This document shows positions 61,326 through 64,000 of a stretch of 64,000 nt of DNA, in pieces. Made by a program: the position numbers and the translations under genes. The number at the start of each line of letters is the position of its first letter. Position 1 is the first letter of the stretch. The notes under the pieces are model-generated. The model saw only the letters and a program-made list of their open reading frames with translations, made no database searches and was not told the origin of the DNA. Source of the stretch: Dyadobacter flavalbus (GTDB lineage Bacteria > Bacteroidota > Bacteroidia > Cytophagales > Spirosomataceae); NCBI RefSeq assembly GCF_006149045.1, contig NZ_VBSN01000027.1, forward strand, positions 124,001 to 188,000, written 5' to 3'.

Positions 61326-62909
61326 ATGAAATCTTTGCCCTTCATTGACCTGACTATTGTATTTGCCTATCTCGCAGGAATGGTCGCAGTCGGTGTTTAT
61401 TTTTCCAGAAATAACAGCAATGCCGATCAGTTTACAAAAGCATCGGGCAAGATACCCGGCTGGGCAATCGGGATTTCCATTTATGCTACTTTTCTGAGCA
61501 GCAACACATTTCTCGGCGTTCCGGGAAAAGCATTCGGAAGTAACTGGAACTCGTTTGTTTTCAGTTTGTCAATGCCCTTTGCAGCATGGATTGCAACACG
61601 CTTTTTTATCCCTTTTTACCGGCATACCGGAGAAGTTTCAGCATACACACACCTTGAAAACCGTTTCGGGCCCTGGGCGCGCACATACGCAGTTGTCTGC
61701 TTTCTGCTGACGCAGCTTGCAAGAATGGGTTCCATTTTCTTTGGTATTGCACTGAGTTTACAGGCATTGACCGGTTATCCGATGTCCGCCATCATGATCG
61801 TAGTCGGGATCTGCATCATTTTATACACCGTTATGGGCGGCATGGAAGCAGTTATATGGACGGAAGTTGTTCAGGGAGTTATCAAAACAGTCGGAGCACT
61901 TGTCATTCTTTATCTTGTCGTTTCCGGCATGGAAGGCGGTTTTACGCGCATTGCCGAAATCGGCTGGGAAAATGACAAATTCAGCCTCGGAAGTTTTCGT
62001 CCGGATTTCACCCAGTCATCGTTCTGGGTGGTGCTGCTATACGGGTTTTTTATGAACCTCAACAATTTCGGCATGGACCAGAATTACGTTCAGCGTTATC
62101 ATACAACTTCCTCTGTCCAAGAAGCTTCGCGTTCCGTATGGCTTTGCGTTTACCTTTATTTGCCCGTTTCACTCATTTTCTTCCTTTTGGGATCATGTCT
62201 TTATGCCTATTATCAGAGCAATCCGCAGTTGATTGATATGCTTAAAATGCAGGTTGCCGCTGAAAGACTGCCAAATGGATCTTCACAGCAAATATCAAAT
62301 CTGGCCTCAACGCTTACGCCTGCCGATTACGGGGATAAAGTAATGCCTCATTTCATGGTAACAAGCGTCCCGCGCGGGTTGCTCGGACTCATTGTTGCCG
62401 CCATCATGTCCGCTGCGATGAGCACAATCAGTTCCGGAATGAACGCTTCCGCAACGGTTTTTTCAGTCGATATTTACAAGAAATACATCAAGCCAGATTT
62501 AACTTCCACGCAATCCATGCGGCTGCTCTACATCGCTACAACAATCTTCGGTTTGCTCGGCATGCTCACTGGCATTGCCATGATCGGCGTGAAAAGTGTG
62601 CTGGATGTATGGTGGTTGTTATCCGGAATTTTTGCCGGCGGAATGCTCGGCCTTTTTCTACTGGGAATTATTTCAAAAAACACAAAAAATGCAGAGGCGC
62701 TGACTGCTACGATAATCGGCATTCTGGTTATTATATGGATGACTTTCTCGATGCAATTGCCCGAAGAGTACGCTTTTTTCAAAAACCCGCTTCATCAGAA
62801 TATGATTATGGTCGTTGGTACGCTGTCCATATTTTTAACAGGTCTATTGCTGACAAAGCTGAAAGGCCGCGTTTCCAGAAATGAAAAAGTGCTGCTGGAC
62901 AATGATTGA
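61326..62909 (+). CDS. Sodium:solute symporter (SSS family)
   Basis: A 527-residue inner-membrane transporter with about 13 helices. It shows DLTIVFAYLAGMVAVGVYFS at the N-terminus, KIPGWAIGISIYATFLSSNT, and the typical sodium-site strand AAIMSAAMSTISSGMNASAT near 358-377. SSS transporters import sugars, sialic acid, amino acids or carboxylates with sodium. The neighbouring DapA-family lyase 56 bases downstream suggests uptake of a sugar acid or sialic-acid-like substrate. The locus continues off the right edge. Confidence 0.92.
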   Translation: MKSLPFIDLTIVFAYLAGMVAVGVYFSRNNSNADQFTKASGKIPGWAIGISIYATFLSSNTFLGVPGKAFGSNWNSFVFSLSMPFAAWIATRFFIPFYRHTGEVSAYTHLENRFGPWARTYAVVCFLLTQLARMGSIFFGIALSLQALTGYPMSAIMIVVGICIILYTVMGGMEAVIWTEVVQGVIKTVGALVILYLVVSGMEGGFTRIAEIGWENDKFSLGSFRPDFTQSSFWVVLLYGFFMNLNNFGMDQNYVQRYHTTSSVQEASRSVWLCVYLYLPVSLIFFLLGSCLYAYYQSNPQLIDMLKMQVAAERLPNGSSQQISNLASTLTPADYGDKVMPHFMVTSVPRGLLGLIVAAIMSAAMSTISSGMNASATVFSVDIYKKYIKPDLTSTQSMRLLYIATTIFGLLGMLTGIAMIGVKSVLDVWWLLSGIFAGGMLGLFLLGIISKNTKNAEALTATIIGILVIIWMTFSMQLPEEYAFFKNPLHQNMIMVVGTLSIFLTGLLLTKLKGRVSRNEKVLLDND

Positions 62910-62965
62910 TCATACTTTAAAATCCGGCAATATTCCGGCAAGTAAATTATAAAAACCAGATTTAA

Positions 62966-63934
62966 ATGACATCCGCTAATCATTCCTTGTCCTTGCCAAA
63001 AGGATTTATTCCGGTAATGCTTACTCCTTTTCTGGATTCGGGAGAAGTCGATTTTGAAGGGCTGAAATTGCTTACAGAACTATACATAGAAGCGGGTTGC
63101 GCCGGTCTTTTTGCCAACTGTCTTTCCAGTGAAATGTATGAATTGAATGAAGAGGAAAGGCTGCAGGTAACACAAATGGTCGTAAATCAGGCTGCGGGAA
63201 GAGTTCCGGTAGTTGCTACGGGCACGTTTGGCGGGCCGGTTCCATTGCAGGCGGATTTTGTAAAGCGCATCTATGAAATCGGCGTACAGGCTGTAATTAT
63301 TATCACAAGTTTGCTGGCCGATGAAAATGAATCCGATGACATATTTCTTTCAAGAGCAAAGGAATTGATTGATCTGACAAACGATGTTCCGCTCGGATTT
63401 TACGAATGTCCGGTTCCTTACAAAAGACTGATAAAAAGCGGATTGCTTAAAGAACTGGTTCAGACAGGCAGAATAATTTACCATAAAGACACTTCGCTCG
63501 ACATTTATGAAGTTACGGATCGCATTAAAGCAGCAGAAGGGTTTCATTTCGGGCTTTACGATGCGTATATGGTCAATGCCGTGCAGTCGCTGCTTGCAGG
63601 CGCAGCCGGATTATCCTGCATTCAGGGCAATATTTATCCGGAACTGATTGTCTGGATCTGCAAACATTACAATGATCCTGAACGGCAGAATGATGTGAGC
63701 CGCTTGCAAGAATTCTTTACAGATTCAATGGATCTGGTGCATACCGCTTATCCCGTCATCGCCAAATACAGTCTCCGGAAAAGAGGTTTTCCCATTTCAA
63801 CATTTACCCGCCGGAAAGTAGATCCGTTAACTGATGAATTAAAGAAAAAAATGGATGAATTACTGCAAGAAGTTGAAATACTCAGACAAGAACTGGACAT
63901 ACCGGATATTTTTGAGAAATACGCGGTCAAGTAA
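62966..63934 (+). CDS. DapA-family aldolase/lyase (sugar-acid type)
   Basis: A 322-residue class I aldolase of the dihydrodipicolinate synthase family. Schiff-base Lys174 lies in IIYHKDTSLDIYE and the partner tyrosine is Tyr146 in FYECPVPYKR. The N-terminal PVMLTPFLDSG and the absence of the DapA-specific arginine context argue for a catabolic lyase (N-acetylneuraminate, 2-keto-3-deoxy-sugar acid or similar) rather than lysine biosynthesis. It is paired with the upstream sodium symporter. The substrate cannot be fixed from sequence. Confidence 0.88.
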   Translation: MTSANHSLSLPKGFIPVMLTPFLDSGEVDFEGLKLLTELYIEAGCAGLFANCLSSEMYELNEEERLQVTQMVVNQAAGRVPVVATGTFGGPVPLQADFVKRIYEIGVQAVIIITSLLADENESDDIFLSRAKELIDLTNDVPLGFYECPVPYKRLIKSGLLKELVQTGRIIYHKDTSLDIYEVTDRIKAAEGFHFGLYDAYMVNAVQSLLAGAAGLSCIQGNIYPELIVWICKHYNDPERQNDVSRLQEFFTDSMDLVHTAYPVIAKYSLRKRGFPISTFTRRKVDPLTDELKKKMDELLQEVEILRQELDIPDIFEKYAVK

Positions 63935-63949
63935 AGATCAGCTTACGTA

Positions 63950-63984
63950 AACAGCTTTTGGCGATTGGCTTTTAGCTACTAAGA
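63950..63984 (+). repeat. TAGC-rich repeat unit after the DapA-family gene
   Basis: The bases read AAACAGCTTTTGGCGATTGG and continue CTTTTAGCTACTAAG, the same repeat type as at 24831 and 29827, again starting within about 20 bases of a stop codon. Confidence 0.5.
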
Positions 63985-64000
63985 AATATGTAATTGACAA

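Overview
The window reads as ordinary chromosomal sequence from a member of the Bacteroidota, most likely Cytophagales (Dyadobacter/Spirosoma-like); genus is inference. Support comes from two type IX secretion (T9SS) type A C-terminal sorting domains, one CHU_C/gliding-type C-terminal domain, Bacteroidota-restricted families (DUF5606, DUF3127, DUF5117-type zinc protease, SIMPL), the three-gene sdhCAB order, promoters of the TTTG-N19/20-TANNTTTG type, and the lack of obvious Shine-Dalgarno sequences. There is no rRNA, CRISPR array, insertion sequence, integrase of a mobile element, prophage or recognisable defence locus.

Layout. 1-5.5 kb: tail of a probable S41 protease, an SDR oxidoreductase, and on the minus strand an M23 peptidase, a large DUF5117-type zinc protease and a Ppx/GppA phosphatase. 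5.6-9.5 kb: rpsU, xerC and ppc. 9.5-12 kb: a secreted M12B-like metalloprotease (T9SS cargo) with a coupled lipoprotein. 12-22.7 kb: MarR regulator, SIMPL and YtxH-like envelope proteins, NudK, DUF985 cupin, gamma-glutamyltransferase, an orphan MacB-like permease, SUI1 factor, a YegS-like lipid kinase preceded by an unlisted 39-residue membrane protein, an NTF2-like protein, a lipocalin-like lipoprotein and MeaB. 22.8-31.8 kb: M1 aminopeptidase, a divergent KAS III, an engB-DUF5606-deoC-like-glycosyltransferase cluster, secreted thioredoxin, Gmd, SPOR lipoprotein. 31.8-41.5 kb: murB, membrane and soluble glycosyltransferases, T9SS SGNH esterase, ROK kinase, SDR, MlaE/MlaF transporter, polysaccharide flippase. 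41.7-50.7 kb: TetR regulator, tRNA-Gln(TTG), fabD, a giant CHU_C surface protein, and sdhCAB with a good promoter. 50.7-64 kb: an AT-rich polytopic membrane protein, Skp/OmpH, cutC-penicillin acylase-membrane protein, DUF2795, AlbA_2 protein, CrcB, DUF3127 (SSB-like tail), a cystathionine gamma-synthase/lyase, a VTT membrane protein, and a sodium symporter plus DapA-family lyase that begins a probable sugar-acid catabolic locus running off the window.

How the genes work together. The common themes are the envelope (murB, SPOR, MlaEF, Skp, flippase, glycosyltransferases, T9SS cargo) and central metabolism (ppc anaplerosis, sdhCAB, fabD, KAS III). Most transcription units are short, and many convergent pairs share strong bidirectional terminators, several of which include a stop codon. 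I did not find a convincing undescribed multi-gene system. The most checkable oddities are a DeoC homologue lacking its Schiff-base lysine, a DUF3127 protein ending in an SSB-type DDLPF tail, the 39-residue membrane protein coupled to the lipid kinase, and two kinds of dispersed intergenic repeat.
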